Assembly: GCF_000005505.3 (NCBI RefSeq)
Contig: NC_016135.3
Span: 8,960,613 to 9,024,612, forward strand
Direction of reading: 5' to 3'
Length of the DNA: 64,000 nucleotides
From: Brachypodium distachyon
Taxonomy: Eukaryota > Streptophyta > Magnoliopsida > Poales > Poaceae
A program made the translations under genes and the position numbers. Shown here piece after piece: positions 45,147 to 56,980 of this stretch. The notes beneath the pieces are model-generated. The model saw nothing but the letters and a program-made list of their open reading frames with translations. It searched no databases and had not been told where the DNA came from. Within the stretch, counting starts at the first letter, position 1, and each line of letters opens with the position of its first letter.

Positions 45147-45480
45147 ATGCCTCCAAGACGTGCCCCCAACAACAACAGCCACCACCACCACATCCATGGA
45201 GGGAATGCCCACCATGAGCACTATCATGGGAATGGACACCGACACCATTGTTCAGGGCAGTAGAAACAACGACGGACAGAATCAGAATGTAGACTTCACC
45301 CAGTTTGACCTGAGTCAAGTGGAATGTTTCAAGTGCCACAAGACGGGCCACTACTCGGATGATTGCCCGAAGATGTTCGAAGGGTTTGGATGTCATCCTA
45401 CGAATGGATTGGCTGGTAAAGTACGAGGGACTCATAGATTGTGTCAGAAGAACCATCAGCCTCACCACCCAAGAGAATAG
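45147..45480 (+). pseudogene. Gag remnant of C with zinc knuckle
   Basis: The start MPPRRAPNNN at 45147 matches the J gag start (MPPRRQNPTNN), but the gag core is missing: about 50 codons later, after a frameshift, comes the knuckle [14 protein letters not shown] (C-x2-C-x4-H-x4-C) at about 45328-45369. J has about 290 codons in the same interval, so a large deletion removed the particle-forming domain. The active-site half of protease is gone too. Confidence 0.8.
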
Positions 45481-46285
45481 GAGAATCCGGTTCAAATCTG
45501 CTTTTGAACTTAAGAGACCTAAGGTTAATTCTCTTAAGGGGGTTAGCCTGGACGAGGTTCCAGTAGTGAATGAGTATCCGGATGTTTTCCCGGAAGAGTT
45601 GCTAGGTATGCCACCAGACCGTGATGTCAATTTTCTCATCGAGTTGATGCCTGGAAGTGGACCCATAGCCAAGAGACCATATAAGATGGCTGTGGATGAG
45701 TTAAAGGAATTGAAGAAGCAGCTAGCGGAACAGTTAGCGAAAGGTTTCATCTGCCCCAGTTCATCACCGTGGGGAGCACCTATCATGTTTGTGGAGAAGA
45801 AGGACAAGAGCCAGTGGATGTGTATCGATTATCGGTCACTAAATGAGGTGACGATAAAGAATAAATACCCCTTGCCTACCATCAACGATCTTTTCGACCA
45901 GTTGGAAGGAGCCTGTGTGTTCTCAAAGATTGATCTGCGATCAGGGTATTTTCAGCTGAAAATCCGAGAGATGGATATACCCAAGACGGCATTCACCACA
46001 TGGTATGGACTTTATGAGTATACCGTGATGCCATTTGGATTGACCAATGCACCAGCATACTTCATGAACATGATGAACAAGGTGTTGATGGAATTCGTGG
46101 ACAAGTTTGTCGTGGTGTTCATCGATGACATTTTGATTTATTCCAAGAGCAAGGAAGAGCATGAGCAGCATCTGCGCATGGTTTTAGAGAAGCTGAGAGT
46201 GCACAAGTTGTACACCAAGTTCAGCAAATGTGACTTTTGGTTGTCAGAAAAGTCAGTTTCCTCGGACACATCGTGTCAGGAGTAG
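45359..46285 (+). pseudogene. C pol: protease end and reverse transcriptase
   Basis: Begins with the C-terminal part of protease ([18 protein letters not shown]), then the RT lead-in ([20 protein letters not shown]) and [48 protein letters not shown] and the catalytic [12 protein letters not shown] lost base near 46251 shifts the frame just before the SFLGHIVS motif, which continues in the next entry. Confidence 0.92.
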
Positions 46286-46953
46286 GAGTAGCTGTCGACC
46301 CAGCTAAGGTGACCGCGGTTACAGAATGGGAGTCACCCAAGAACGTCGGAGATATCCGCAGTTTCCTAGGACTCACTGGATATTATCGGAGATTCATTGA
46401 GAACTTCTCCAACATTGCTAAACCTATGACTGAACTATTAAAGAAAGAGAAGAAGTTAGCCTGGAATGAGAAATGTCAAGAGAGCTTCCAGGAGTTAAAG
46501 AAGAGATTGGTGTCCGCACCTATTCTTGTGCTACCAAACCTGCAAGAGGACATTCAAGTTTATTACGACGCTTCACGTCAAGGTTTGGAAGGAGTATTGA
46601 TGCGGAATGGGAGAGTTGTAGCATACGCTACGCAGCAACTGAAGAGCCACGAAGGCAACTACCCCACGCATGATTTGGAATTAGCATCAGTAGTGCACGC
46701 CTTGAAGACATGGAGACACTATCTGATGGGGAAGCACTGTGAGTTGTTTACGGATCACAAGAGCCTGAAGTATATATTCACCCAGAAGGAGTTGAATCTG
46801 AGACAACGAAGATGGTCGGAACTGATAAAGGATTATGACCTGAGTCTGCAATACCATCCCGGCAAGGCTAATGTCGTAGCCGATGCATTGAGCCGCAAGG
46901 GCTATATAAATGGACTGACAGCTGGAGAGTTACCGCTAGAGTTGTGCAAATAG
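46237..46953 (+). pseudogene. C pol: RT thumb and RNase H
   Basis: Starts after the frameshift with [40 protein letters not shown]. Then a normal gypsy RNase [44 protein letters not shown] and [15 protein letters not shown], so all acidic residues are present. Ends at TAG 46951-46953. Only one RNase H is present, unlike the Tat elements. Confidence 0.92.
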
Positions 46954-47686
46954 TTCAAGGACTTGAGACTTGAGATTGTGCCTGAAGGATATCTGGCCAC
47001 TTTGGAAGTATAGCCAACATTACTGGATAGGATCAGAAAAGCACAGAAGGGCGACTCTAAAATAAATGAGATAAAAGAGAATATGCTTGCTGAGAAAGCA
47101 AAGGATTTTCATGAAGATGACCAAGGAACCATATGGTTCGGTAAACGCATTTGTGTACCGCAGGATCCGGAAATCAGAAGGCTGATTTTACAAGAAGCCC
47201 ATGATTCACCATACTCAATCCATCCCCGGGAACACGAAGATGTACATGGACCTCAAGGAAACGTTTTGGTGGTCCGAACTAAAGCGAGACATCGCCGAGT
47301 TCATTGCCTTGTGCGATGTGTGCAGCAGAGTTAAAGCCAAACACCAAAAACCAGCAGGATTGCTAAGACCACTGCCAATACCAGACTGGAAATGGGATAA
47401 AGTTGGCATGGATTTTATCACCGGTTTACCAAGGACCAGATCAGGATATGATTCCATTTGTGTAGTGGTTGACCGTTTGACCAAGGTTGCCCATTTCATA
47501 CCAGTAAAGACCACTTACACCAGTGCACAGTTAGCGAAACGCTACATATCAAGAATAGTGTGTTTACACGGAGTACCCAAGGAAATAGTTTCAGACATAG
47601 GTACCCAATTTACCTCAAGATTTTGGGGACAACTACATGAGTCTCTAGGGACGAGACTAGAATTCAGTACAGCGTTCCATCCGTAG
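46954..47686 (+). pseudogene. C integrase, N-terminal and catalytic part
   Basis: TAG at 47011-47013 lies in the RNase H-integrase link. HHCC finger: LQEAHDSPYSIHPG (out of frame after an extra C in the run at 47223-47226), then ALCDVCSRVKA. Core: GMDFITGLPRT with the first Asp, then IVSDIGTQFTSRFW with the second Asp. It ends at TAG 47684-47686 where relatives have Gln just before the catalytic Glu region (TDGQTERVNQ follows). Confidence 0.9.
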
Positions 47687-48452
47687 ACGGATGGACAGAC
47701 CGAGAGAGTTAATCAGATCCTTGAAGGCATGTTGAGAGCCTGCGCTCTAGATTTTGGATCCAGTTGGGATGACAACCTGCCGTATGCAGAATTTTCATAC
47801 AACAACAGCTTCCAAGCCAGCATAGGAATGTCACCGTTTGAAGTTTTGTATGGAAGGAAGTGCAGAACACCATTGTTATGGGATGGTGTAGGAGACCGTA
47901 GCCTATTCGGTCTGGACATGATAAAAGATGCCGAAGAAAAGGTTAGACTCATCCGAGACCGATTGAAGGTAGCCCAGTCAAGGCAAAAGAGCTACGCGGA
48001 TACCAAATGTAGGGAGGTTACCTACGAGATTGAAGGAAGAGCGTATCTCAGAGTTTCGCCGATACGCGGGGTAAAGAGATTTGGTATAAAAAGAAAGTTA
48101 GCACCCCAATTCATTGGACCTTTCAAGATCTTGTCACGACAAGGAGAGGTAGGCTACAAGTCTTCCATGTATCGCAACTGAAGAAGTGTCATCCTGAGAT
48201 GGCCGACACACCATTAAGGGATACGATACCCCTTGAAGAACTCCAACTGCAGAGTGACCTCACCTATGAGGAGAAACCGATCAGAATCTTGGATACAGCT
48301 GAGAGACAAACCCGATCCAAGACCATCAGGTTTTGCAAAGTTGAGTGGGACCATCACAATGAAGAGGAAGCCACCTGAGAACGCGAAGATGATCTTCGAG
48401 AAGACCACCCACACCTCTTTGCTAACCACAACGAATCTCGAGGACGAGATTC
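47687..48452 (+). pseudogene. C integrase C-terminus and chromodomain
   Basis: 47729-48181 gives the core end (SSWDDNLPYAEFSYNNSFQA, GRKCRTPLLWDGVGD) and the GPFKIL fold. A short deletion at about 48160 removes residues before VFHVSQLKKC. The chromodomain-like tail follows in another frame: PIRILDTAERQTRSKTI, KVEWDHHNEEEAT, then TGA at 48376-48378 where a Trp is expected. The chromodomain would steer integration to modified chromatin; this places C in the chromovirus Tekay/Del branch. Confidence 0.85.
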
Positions 48453-48455
48453 ATC

Positions 48456-48471
48456 TTAAGGGGGTTAGGTC
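48456..48471 (+). promoter_or_regulatory. Polypurine tract of C
   Basis: TTAAGGGGGTTAGGTC immediately before the 3' LTR; expected second-strand primer. Confidence 0.7.
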
Positions 48472-51400
48472 TATAACATCCCAAAAATTCAAATTCTTAC
48501 ATGTGCATTGCATCCATAAGCATCATGCCACAATTGCATATTTGAATTCAAATTTGAATCTCAAAAGGCTTTAAAAGTTTCTAATTCAATTTAAACCCTA
48601 GGGTTTTCACCCAATTGAGCTTTGGATCTTCAAACCGATAGGGTTTATTTATAAAAGGGGTTTATTGCATAAGTAAGCTATCCCATAATTTTTGGATAAT
48701 CATTTGGAGTTGAAAAACTATTTTATTTAAATAGTTATATAGCCCTAAAGGCATTTATAGGGCAAAGGTATTTTTATATATTTCATTTTGAGTGGAAATT
48801 ACTCCCAAAAGTTGAATCATGATAAAACATGATTTTACAAATTTTCTGGAATTTATTTGGACCAATTTGGACTTCAAAATCAAAAGATATCAAAGAAATG
48901 AGAAAAAGAAAAAAAGGAAAGAAACCGGACCGGCCCGGCCAAATGGGCCGAACCGGCCCAGTCCCGACCGCGACCGAGCCGAACCGAGCCAGCCCGGTCC
49001 GCGCGCACGCGCCCACGGTCACTGACAGGTGGGGCCCACCTGTCAGGGCTTTCTTCCTAGTTAGGAAAGCCGCCCGCGTCACGGCGCCGTGCCCGTGCCG
49101 GATTCGCCGCGCGCCATCGCCGTTCTCGGAGATTTCGGCCTCCACGAAGCAACCCGAGCGCGCCCCTATAAAGCCCGGAACCCCCTCTCTTCTTTCCCCC
49201 ACTTGCTTCACCGTCTCCACGCGCCCACGTCGCCGGATTTCACCGCCCACGAACCTCGCCGCCGCCGCCGTTCTTCGCTTCGGGTCGACACGACAGTGAG
49301 CCTCCTCGCCCGAGACCACAAATTTCTGGAGCGCCTCGGCCGTGCGCATCTTTTGACACGCGTGGTTTTGGTTATGGTGCCCCTAGCCACCAGAACCACG
49401 CCACCCGTCGCTCGCCGGAGCTCCGCCGTCCGCCGCGGTCTTCGCGTCGTCCTAGGCGTGGAACACAACGTCCCTGAGCGCCGCCGACCGCGTCCCCGAC
49501 CCCGCCTCGACGCGTCGCTCCGTCCCCGCGCTTCCCCGAGCCGCCCACGTCACCAGAACGGCCCGCCGCAGCCCGCTCGTACCGCGCCGCCGCCGGAGCC
49601 GCTCGCCGGAACCCTAGGTTTCCGGAGGTGAGATCCCGACCGTCCATCCTTGATCGACGACCGAGATTAGATCCCGTTATTCCTTTTTAAGTGAACGGGT
49701 ATCGTCCAATCGGGAGCTGACACGTGGCACTGCTTAAATAAAAACGAGAATAAAATTTTCATCCCGGATTTGATTTAAATGGCACTTTTGCAAAAAAGCC
49801 CCTGTAACTTCAAATGCTTATAAGTTTTAAACCCTTTGGCCAATTTTGACAAACTTTACCTTTTTGGAAAGCTCTCAACCTGTAGAAAATTTTGGCACTG
49901 TTTCAATTTAAATTTGAATTTTTGAATCACAGTCATTTTACAGGATAGTGTTTAATGCCATTTAAATCATAACTAATTATTTTGAGATCCTATTTAATTG
50001 AAACCAGTGCCCAAAAACTTTTTTTATTATCCTCTGTCCATTGGGAAAGAGAGATAAATATTTTGAATTAAATTATCTGGCTGATGCCAATAAAACCTTA
50101 TTTAGGGTTTTAATATTTTGTTTTTTCCTTGCCCTTTGCTAAAACCCTAATGCATTATTTTTAATTACTAATGCTTAGGATCAGTTGATCACCCAAATAA
50201 AATAAACCAAATCATGTCACATGTTTTGTATTGCATCATGGCATACATCTTCCTTTGATTGTATTGTATGTTTATGTATGTATTGTTTGTATTGTTTAGT
50301 TTTCTCGGAGAGCGAACCTTGTGATTGTGACGAGTGTTTGAACTCCAACTGCTAGCAAGGCCAGTTCACTTTGATCATCTCTTATTGCTATCTGTTTTTA
50401 AATACTTATGCATTAGAGTTGTTTGTAGAAATGCATTGATATGACTATTACTCGTACTTATGCTAGCTACGATTGACCTACTAGCTATAGGGTTACCTTT
50501 GCCATGAATCCTCCACCAATAGCCATTGTGATTAGTATTGCTTAGCCATGCTATGTTAGTAAACGTGGGAGGGAATCTCAATCACTGTGAAATGATGATG
50601 TGGAGTGATCTTGGAAACTTGGCAAAAACAACCCTAATGAACCATCCTGGGTGGACTGCTTTGAGTATTCGAGATGTTATGCGATGTCAGGTCCATTTCT
50701 ATGGGTCCCTCTGAGTCGCGTCTCCATGGATTCGGAGATGGATCGTCCATGGACGTCTCTTCCGTGGATTCGGGGAGTGCTTGCGTCGCAAATGTGGAAT
50801 GCCACCTGGGGTATCAGAGACCGGACTAGTTTCCTGTTTAGTAGCTTCCAGTACAACCACATGGTAATATGGGCTCTGCCTGGATGGAGTAAGAAATGTT
50901 TACCCAGATCCGAGGGATTGTACTGAGGTAGTTGTGTAGGTGGGAGCGCGAGTCCCTCAGGTGGTCTGGGCGAACATGTTCTGAAAATTCTTGAGTCGAT
51001 GCTGTTGCTACTCCACCCGGAGGACAGCAAGGGATTAACACGTCGAATTCTTGTGGGGAATGTGTACAACCTCTCGAGAGTGTCAAACTAAGTACTTAGC
51101 CGTGTCCCCGGTTATGGACAATTATGAGCAACTAGATATTGGGGCTGTAAGGAAAGTCTCACTCATTCCAACTTCTTAAATAAAATGAATGGTTTGAACT
51201 TGGGTTTAGGAGCATTGATGTTTCTACTCGATGTCCTTAGTTCAATAGGAGCATCGGTGTTTCTACCCGGTGTCCTTTAGTTAACAATATTGTAACATTC
51301 AATTGTAGTAGGATAATCTATGTTTTGCTACCACGCCAAAAAGCCTGAATCCTGCTATACCTCAAATGCATGTACTTGGTAGGATTTGTTATAACTTCCA

Positions 51401-51807
51401 GGTGAGCTTGCCAATACATTCAATGTATTGACCACGTAGTGGCTGCAATTAATAATGCAGGTGAATCTGACGAAGAGTGAGGTTCGTCGATGTTCTTTGG
51501 GTCATGTGCTTACATTCCAACATGCTCTCTCCTCTGGGAGTAGTTGAGGCCCTTTTGCTCTACCTTTCCGCTGCAGTTTTGTGATACATTTTTTTATGGT
51601 TTTGAAACACTATTTGTTTATGCTGGCCCAAGGGGTCATGCAAATTTGTAAGTACAATTAAGTTCTGGATGATACGATGTAATAAAGTACATTTTGACCT
51701 TTGTATCTTGGTATTACATCTTGAAACTGTGTGTGCTAGTGAGTCGATCCAGGGACTAGCACAAATAAGCACAGAGATCGTACCCTTTTAAGGGGGCGGT
51801 CGCTTCA
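48472..51807 (+). mobile_element. 3' LTR of C
   Basis: 3,336 bp, TATAACATCCC (first dinucleotide TG changed to TA) to GGTCGCTTCA. TATAAA at 49167-49172. It is the reference LTR of this family in the window: D, E, F and H all align with it. GC-rich centre 48900-49640 with long open frames on both strands, here judged non-coding. Confidence 0.92.
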
Positions 51808-51812
51808 AAACA
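51808..51812 (+). repeat. Target duplication AAACA (right) of C
   Basis: AAACA directly after GGTCGCTTCA; partner at 41105-41109. Confidence 0.85.
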
Positions 51813-51814
51813 AC

Positions 51815-52583
51815 TATGGGAGTGCGACGAAGGTGGTGGCTCCATCGATTCCCCTCCTGGAACGGGTGTTGGCGGCGGGTGTGTCCTCCTCTGGAAAGCT
51901 CTCCTCCTCCGAGGGCTCATCTGGAGGTGGTCCCTCTCCCTCAGGCTTGGGGATCTCCTGTGCGGGAACGTTGGCTACGAGCGTGTTGTTGTGGAAGTTC
52001 TGCATCTGATCGATGTGCTGCAGCAAGTCCCTCTCGTACTTAACGTGCTGTAGAGCGTCCCTCATATTGAGTATGGTGGCCTCTAGGTTGGGACGGTTTC
52101 CTAGGAGTGCTCCAACCTGCTCCTCAGCAATATCAGCACGAATCATCTGGTCGTGCGGTTGGGTTGTCTCCGAGGGCGTCGAAGCCCACAGAGGCTCCTC
52201 CAACAGCTCTCCTCCCAAAATAATGGAAGAAGGAGTCAGGCGGCAGCTCGTCGCAGTAGGCCTCGCACATGTGCGCGAGAGCGCGCTGCATGGCAAACTG
52301 GAGGCCCGACGCGAAGCTGGGGTAGTGCCTGGTGAAGGCGATGTCCGCCGTCACTGGCTCCACCTCACGGCCTCGGATGACCGTCTCAACCTCCCACCTG
52401 GGCTGCCAACCGTGGGTGTGTGGCGGCTGCGCGTCCTCGAAAACACGGTGGCGCAAGGTCGAGGTAGGTGCACAGCGACGCCAAAGCTGGGTAGTGGATG
52501 TGGGTGAAGGGCGGTACGTTGCCAAACTGTGGTGGGTTGTCCATCCACAAAAAAAGAGTAGAGAGAGAGAATGTTAATGACAT
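51815..52583 (-). pseudogene. Pre-gag frame of element D, unknown function
   Basis: Read from about 52583: MDNPPQFGNVPPFTHIHYPA, then in shifted frames VEPVTADIAFTRHYPSFASG, LQFAMQRALAHMCEAYCDEL, PPDSFFHYFGRRA, then MIRADIAEEQVGALLG and an acidic/Pro tail ending NTRSRRGIDGATT. The C-terminal half is homologous to 44189-44856 and 60926-61296. At least two frameshifts (near 52400 and 52290). It shows the N-terminal half that the C and J copies lack. No domain recognised. It ends 13 bases before the insertion point of C. Confidence 0.65.
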
Positions 52584-52917
52584 GATTAATGCGTGGATGC
52601 ATAAATAGAAATTAAATATGACATTATGGTGGAATTAATGCCTTTGACTGCAAGTAAAATTGCAATGCATGGTGGCAATTTAATATATCATGGAGTGTTT
52701 TATGTTGAATAACATGCAAGCGTACCAAAATAAAATAAAATAAAATAAAAAATAGATGAATCGGTAATATGCATGAATATTCTGGTGGTATGACATGCGA
52801 TTGTAAAGAAAATAATAAAAGGATATGCATGGTGTAATGAATATGAAATGCACATGTCCTAAGGGCTGGTCTTAGTCTTTTTCCATTGTAGGGTCACGTT
52901 CCTACAGGCAACACAAT

Positions 52918-52929
52918 GCTCTGATACCA
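52918..52929 (-). promoter_or_regulatory. Primer binding site of D (initiator tRNA-Met type)
   Basis: TGGTATCAGAGC on the minus strand, two bases after the LTR end. This word is complementary to the 3' end of plant initiator tRNA-Met and is the usual chromovirus primer site. Confidence 0.9.
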
Positions 52930-52931
52930 TC

Positions 52932-55900
52932 TGAAGCGACCGCCCCCGTACAGGGTTCGATCTCTGTGCTTATAGTGCTAGTCCCTGGATCGACTCACTA
53001 GCACACACAGTTCAAGATGTAATATCGAGAAACAAAGGTCAAGTAATTTTATTACAACGTCATCATCCACAACTTTATAGTACTTACAACTTGCATAACC
53101 ACTCGGGTTAGCATTTAAAAAGAACATAAATTGTTCAACAGCGGAAAGCGGAGGAAAAATTGGGCCATTTCAACACCACAGAGAGCGCATGTTGGAATGC
53201 AGGCTCGTGACCCAACATCGTAACCTTACTCATCGTCGGAATTCCCTGCAACAATTTAAAGGTTGCAGCACTAGGGTCAATACATTGAATGTATTGGCAA
53301 GTTCACCGGAGTTTATAACAAATCCTATCAAATATATGCAAATACTGGCCAAGTGGAGTTTAGGCTTTTTGGCATGGAAGCAATAACATAATTTTATCCT
53401 ACTACAATTGAATTTTACAGTAAGATAAACCTATTGGACATCGGGTAGACACACCGATGCTCCTATTAAAACTAAGGACATTGAGTAGACACATCAGTGC
53501 TCCTAACCCAAGTTTAAACTATTTGTTTTATTCAGAAATTTGTATGAGTGAGACCTTACTTAGTTTCCATATCTAACTGCTCATAATTCGTCCATAACCG
53601 GGGACACAGCTAAGTACTTAGTTTTGACACTCTCGAGAGGTTGTACACATTCCCCACAAGAAACCGACGACTTAATCCCTTGCTGTCCTCAGGGTAGAGT
53701 AGCAATGGCGTCGATTACAAGATTTTCAGAACTAATTCTCTAGACCACGAGAGAATCACGCTCCACCTACACGGCTACATCATTACAATTCCTCGGGTCT
53801 AGGTTCATACAACATACTCTATTCTCGCCAAAGCCCATATAGCATGGGGTTGTACCGGAAGCAATTTAAATAGGAACCCAATTCAGCCTCTGGTTACCCC
53901 GGGTGGCATTCCACATTTGCGACGCAGGCGCTCCCCGAATCCACGGGAGAGACGACCATGGACGCTCCTGAATCCAAGGAGAGACGACTCAGCAGGCCCC
54001 ATAGAAATGGACCTGACGTCGCGTACAACCATAATACTCAAAGCCACCCACCCAGGATGGTTCATTAGTAGTTGATTTTAGCCATACTTCAAAAGTAACA
54101 TTTTGCATCAACAATATTTCTAGAATGTGAAGTGGTTCCCTCCCACGTATATTTACATAGCACGGCTAAGGGTAACTACTAACGATGGCTATTGGTTGGG
54201 ATATGACGACGAGGAAAATCTATTCTACTAGGACAACATAGCTAGCATAAATACGATAATTTAATCCTAATGCAATTCTACAAACAATGCTGATGCATAA
54301 AAGATTAAAATAAGTGTGATCAAGATGAACTTTCCTTGTCCAAGGTTGTTACTGTTCTCACACTCGTCGCAAAGACAGGGTTCGCACTCCGTAAAATCTA
54401 ACAATCAAAATGTATAGCAGAAATAAACAATCATACAAGACATACAAGCAATCAAACGAAAGATGCCATGATGCCATGCACATGATGCAACCTATAATTT
54501 GTTTCTGTCACAAATAGTTTATTTAGTGATTTAAATCTATGGGATGAATTGTTAGGATGATGTTCATGGTGTGGAAAAAGGAAATCATTAAACAAAGCCA
54601 GTTTAATCCATTTTAAGCTAGATTATTCTAAATTTGGTGATACATTCATTTTTATACATAAACAATTTTTCTTCTGGTTCCACTAGGTAGAGGGTGCCTC
54701 TAAGAAATTTTAGGAATGGATAAATCGGCCAAAATAAATTTAAGCAAATTTTTAAGTGAATACGTTCATAGTTAAGCATTCTGTCACTTGGTCCTGTTTC
54801 AGTTGTCCAAAACTGAAAATAAACTATGCCAAAACATTCTACATGCCATGAGGTTTCCAAAAAGGTGTAGTTCGTCAAATTTGGTCCAACGATTCAAAAG
54901 TTATGAGTTTTGGAAATTCCAGGGGCTTTTCTGCAATTTTACAATTTAATTCATCCAGGAATAAAACTACATTTTTATACATGCCACGTGTCGCTCTGTG
55001 ATTCGTCGGTACCGGTTCAGGGTGTAAATAAGTCACGGCCATCGGATCTCACTTAAGGTGTGATGAACGGCCGAGATCGAGAGATACCCTTTCGATTAAA
55101 ACGTTTTAATCTTAGCCGTTGATGCACATCGGACGTGCGTGGAGGTTCCGACCTCACCTCCGGCGGCGGCGAGGGTTCTGGCGACGGCGGCAGCTTGGGA
55201 GACGGCGGCATGGGTGGCTCCGGTGCTCCTTGACCTCGCAGAAGGGTTCGGCGGGGGCGGCGCCACGAGGCGAGGAAGATGACGCGGTCGACGCTCCTCG
55301 GCGGGGACGATGGCGACGTCTAGGACGGCGGAAAGTGGCGGCGGCGTCGGTGAGCTCCGGCCAAACGGCGTCGGGTGCTACAGGGCATCAAACAAAGAAC
55401 GGGGCGCGTCAAAATGTGCGCAAAGAAGAGAGGAAGAAGAAATTGAAGGGTTCGGGCTCTGTGTCTCACCGAGGTGACGACGGCGAGCGAAGAACGGCCG
55501 GCAGCCGACTTAATTCCGGTGAGGAATTTCGGTGGCGTGAGCACGAGTGGAGTGAGGGGGTGCGGGGAAAAAGAGAGAGGAGGGTGCCCCTTTTATAGTG
55601 ACGCGAGAGAGAGGCTTAAACACGCGCCCTAAATTGCGAATTGAAGACGAGGCTTAATGGCGGCGCGCGCTGGATTCCCGGACGAAGCTTGAAGACAACT
55701 GACAGGCGGACCCCACCTGTCAGTGACCGTTGGCTGCGGGCGGCGCCTGGCTGGGCTGGCTCGCGGGCTGCGCGCGCGGAGTTGACTAGGCCGGTTCAGC
55801 CCAGGTTGGCCAGGCCGGTCCATTTTTTTTTTGTTCTTTTCTTTTCTCTTTTTCTTTTTCTGTGTTTCCTTTATAACTTATGATTTTGAACACCGAATGG

Positions 55901-56301
55901 ACTCAAATAAATTCCAGAAAATTTGTAAAACCATATCCTTTAATGCCATAGCATCTGGGACTTGATTTCTTCCAAAAGTAAATTATGAAAAATAGTTTTG
56001 CTTATACAATTGCCTCTAGTGCAATAATATTTAGAAACAAAATAGTTTTTCAACTCCAAAATAAATCCCAAAAATTATGCGGTAGCTCATCTTATTGCAT
56101 TAAACCCCTTTCTATATTTTTCAACCCCATGGGTTGAAAAATTCCAAAAAGATGCAAAGGAGATATTTAAAAGGGGAAAAGGCTTAATAAAAGTTTTTAA
56201 AATTTTAAATCTTTGGTTTAAAAGTGCTCAAGTGTATGAATGGTATGATGTTCATGAGTGCAAATCCATGATGCAAAGTTTGGGAAAATTGGGATGTTAC
56301 A
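52932..56301 (-). mobile_element. 5' LTR of element D
   Basis: 3,370 bp on the minus strand, TGTAACATCCC (56301) to GGTCGCTTCA (52932), followed by the primer site. Same family as the C LTRs but clearly more diverged. TATAAAAG at 55590-55597 (minus). A GC-rich centre at 55100-55800 has open frames I do not count as genes. It sits in a gag fragment (56302 onward). The 3' LTR of D is not certainly identified, so no target duplication can be given. Confidence 0.88.
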
Positions 56302-56768
56302 AGTTCCTCAAGAGATACCGGTCGTTTATACGTAGCTTTGAAGGTGCGCGTGAATGCCTGGACCAACTTGTCCCATGAGGTGATTTCGCCATCGTGTAGG
56401 CTATTCAACCAGGTGCTAGCTAGTCTTGACAGCGAATCCTAGCAAGATAGTCTTCCAGCCAAGTCCTGGGCTCCTGAGTGCCGTCATACTTGGCCAGGTG
56501 AGCCGGTGGCTTGAAATTTCTCGGCATCCTGGCTCAGCGAATATGGCGGCTGAAGCATGGTGCTCCACAGGATTCGTGATCTGATTTGGGAGAATCCCCA
56601 TGGTAGTTGCCGAGGTGCCCGATATCCCCGCAGTTGAAGCAGGCCGCGGCAGCGTGGCGCTCCTCATGGCACTGCTCGCGCTTCTCCTTGATGGTTTGCA
56701 AGGTGCGGCATTCCTGCACGTCGTGCGTGGCGTTGGCGTGGATGGGGCAGCGAGCGGCTGCTGCCGGT
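56302..56768 (-). pseudogene. Gag fragment I (Ty3/gypsy), interrupted on both sides
   Basis: Read leftward from 56768: CPIHANATHDVQECRTL (a C-x2-H-x4-H-x4-C finger), then ACFNCGDIGHLG (half of a second finger), then MPRNFKPPAHLAKYDGTQEP and RTWLEDYLARIRC of the gag core start, a TAG, and TWLNSLHDGEITSWDKLVQA. A deletion joins the core start to its end. The fingers lie before the gag core, the reverse of most gag proteins. Cut by D on the left and by a MITE on the right. Confidence 0.7.
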
Positions 56769-56978
56769 CAGAGTGGGCAAAAAAACTGAGAAACCGAGAC
56801 CGACCACCGAAATACTGGGAACTGAAGCCGATTAGACCAAAACCGAAGAACCGTAGGAAACTTCGGCCAAAAACTCAGAAAACCAAAGTTTTTTCGGTCA
56901 GTTCGGTTTCTGATCTTGGTTAACCGAAAAACCCAAAAAACCCGAAATATTCATATGTCGCGTGCATGGCCGCCCCTG
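56769..56978. mobile_element. Small hAT-like non-autonomous element (MITE)
   Basis: 210 bp rich in CCGAA/AACCG words. Ends: CAGAGTGGGC on the left and, inverted, CAGGGGCGGC on the right (7 of 10 match), in the style of hAT termini. The left flank is CTGCCGGT. The right flank begins CT and is then cut by LTR E, which fits an 8-bp duplication split by the later insertion. No coding capacity. Confidence 0.5.
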
Positions 56979-56980
56979 CT

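Larger units (their letters stand above)
41110..51807 (+). mobile_element. Element C, full-length Tekay/Del-like chromovirus, 10.7 kb
   Basis: Bounded by the perfect 5-bp duplication AAACA at 41105-41109 and 51808-51812. 5' LTR 41110-43790 (cut), G-type LTR piece 43792-44173, pre-gag frame, gag and pol remnants, purine tract AAGGGGGTTAGGT, 3' LTR 48472-51807. Pol order is protease, RT, RNase H, integrase, chromodomain, all plus strand. In the first 420 bp the two LTRs differ at roughly 20 positions by eye, so the insertion is not recent. Many stops and small deletions make it non-autonomous. Confidence 0.9.
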
